From positions 1-7,814 of the forward strand of contig CAZFQG010000245.1 of the NCBI GenBank assembly GCA_964520785.1: a DNA stretch of 7,814 bases, given 5' to 3'. Positions 7,444 to 7,814 of this stretch are shown piece after piece. This DNA comes from CAZFQG01 sp964520785. GTDB taxonomy: Bacteria > Planctomycetota > Planctomycetia > Pirellulales > Thermoguttaceae. Made by a program: the position numbers and the translations under genes. Numbering within the stretch: the first letter of the stretch is position 1; every line of letters starts with the position of its first letter. The notes under the pieces were generated by a model, which was not told the origin of the DNA, made no database searches, and was given only the letters and a program-made list of their open reading frames with translations.

Positions 7444-7814
7444 ATGAACGACACATCCGAAATCCTTGGATCACTGCTGCAAACCGAAGCCGAGGCACTT
7501 GCCCTTTTGTGGCGCCGCGCAGACGGCGCGCGGCGCGCGGGCGTGGGGGATGCGGTCCATTTGCGGGGCCTGGTCGAGATTTCGAACCACTGTACGCGCC
7601 GGTGCCTTTACTGCGGAATCCGCGCCGCCAATACCCACATCCAGCGATACCGCATGACGGCGGGTGAAATCCTCGCCGCCGCGAGGACGGCCGAGGAATT
7701 GGGGTACGGAACGGTCGTCCTCCAGTCGGGAGAAGACCCGGGACTCTCCACGAGCTTCATCACGGACGTCGTTCACCGGATCAAGTCGGAAACTCCCCTG
7801 GCCGTCACGCTCAG
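7444..7814 (+). CDS. hydE: [FeFe]-hydrogenase H-cluster radical SAM maturase HydE (N-terminal part, cut by right edge)
   Basis: 123 codons are present, about a third of the usual 350-residue length. The radical SAM cluster motif is C50, C54, C57 (CTRRCLYC), preceded by VHLRGLVEISNHC. It continues with the HydE-like segment LYCGIRAANTHIQRYRMT and the VLQSGEDP motif (92-99), which in this family follows the second core strand. Known HydE works with HydF and HydG in the cytoplasm to build the di-iron subcluster of [FeFe]-hydrogenase. PylB (methylornithine synthase) is related and shares QSGED, but the GIRxxNxxxxRYRMT stretch favours HydE. The start is uncertain: GGAGG lies 20 nt before the ATG at 7444, too far to be ideal, and an in-frame GTG at 7414 would add 10 residues. 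The C-terminal half, including any second cluster site, is outside the window. Confidence 0.88.
   Translation, partial: MNDTSEILGSLLQTEAEALALLWRRADGARRAGVGDAVHLRGLVEISNHCTRRCLYCGIRAANTHIQRYRMTAGEILAAARTAEELGYGTVVLQSGEDPGLSTSFITDVVHRIKSETPLAVTL

Overview
The window most resembles a GC-rich chromosome from the phylum Planctomycetota. The strongest sign is the gene at 4061-5131. It encodes a DUF1559 pseudopilin-like protein with a prepilin-type N-terminus, an Ala/Arg-rich helix after it, and a C-terminal H-x9-DG motif, a combination hugely expanded in planctomycetes. A giant PQQ-type propeller/TPR protein also fits that phylum. This assignment is inferred from gene content only.

Layout: two genes on the minus strand fill the left two thirds and two on the plus strand fill the right. 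Positions 1-3938 (minus) are a single uninterrupted reading frame of 1312 codons that runs off the left edge. It encodes a membrane-anchored or exported protein with helical repeats, a PQQ-type beta-propeller, a TPR-like solenoid and then more propeller-like sequence. A 122-bp gap with a perfect TATAAT separates it from the DUF1559 gene (4061-5131, minus). A 380-bp divergent intergenic region (5132-5511) holds a perfect 13-bp palindrome near the DUF1559 gene and two GC-rich hairpins just before the plus-strand gene.

On the plus strand, 5512-7269 encodes a complete cobalamin-binding-type radical SAM enzyme of 585 residues. After a 174-bp gap with a fair sigma70-like promoter, the first 123 codons of hydE follow (7444 to the right edge). 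HydE is the radical SAM maturase for the [FeFe]-hydrogenase H-cluster.

Functionally, the left pair looks like cell-envelope or surface proteins and the right pair like oxygen-sensitive iron-sulfur radical chemistry. The most interesting lead is a planctomycete hydE beside a B12-type radical SAM enzyme of unknown substrate, which suggests anaerobic hydrogen metabolism or an accessory modification. No transposon, CRISPR array, tRNA or rRNA was seen. I found no clear evidence of a wholly new system.
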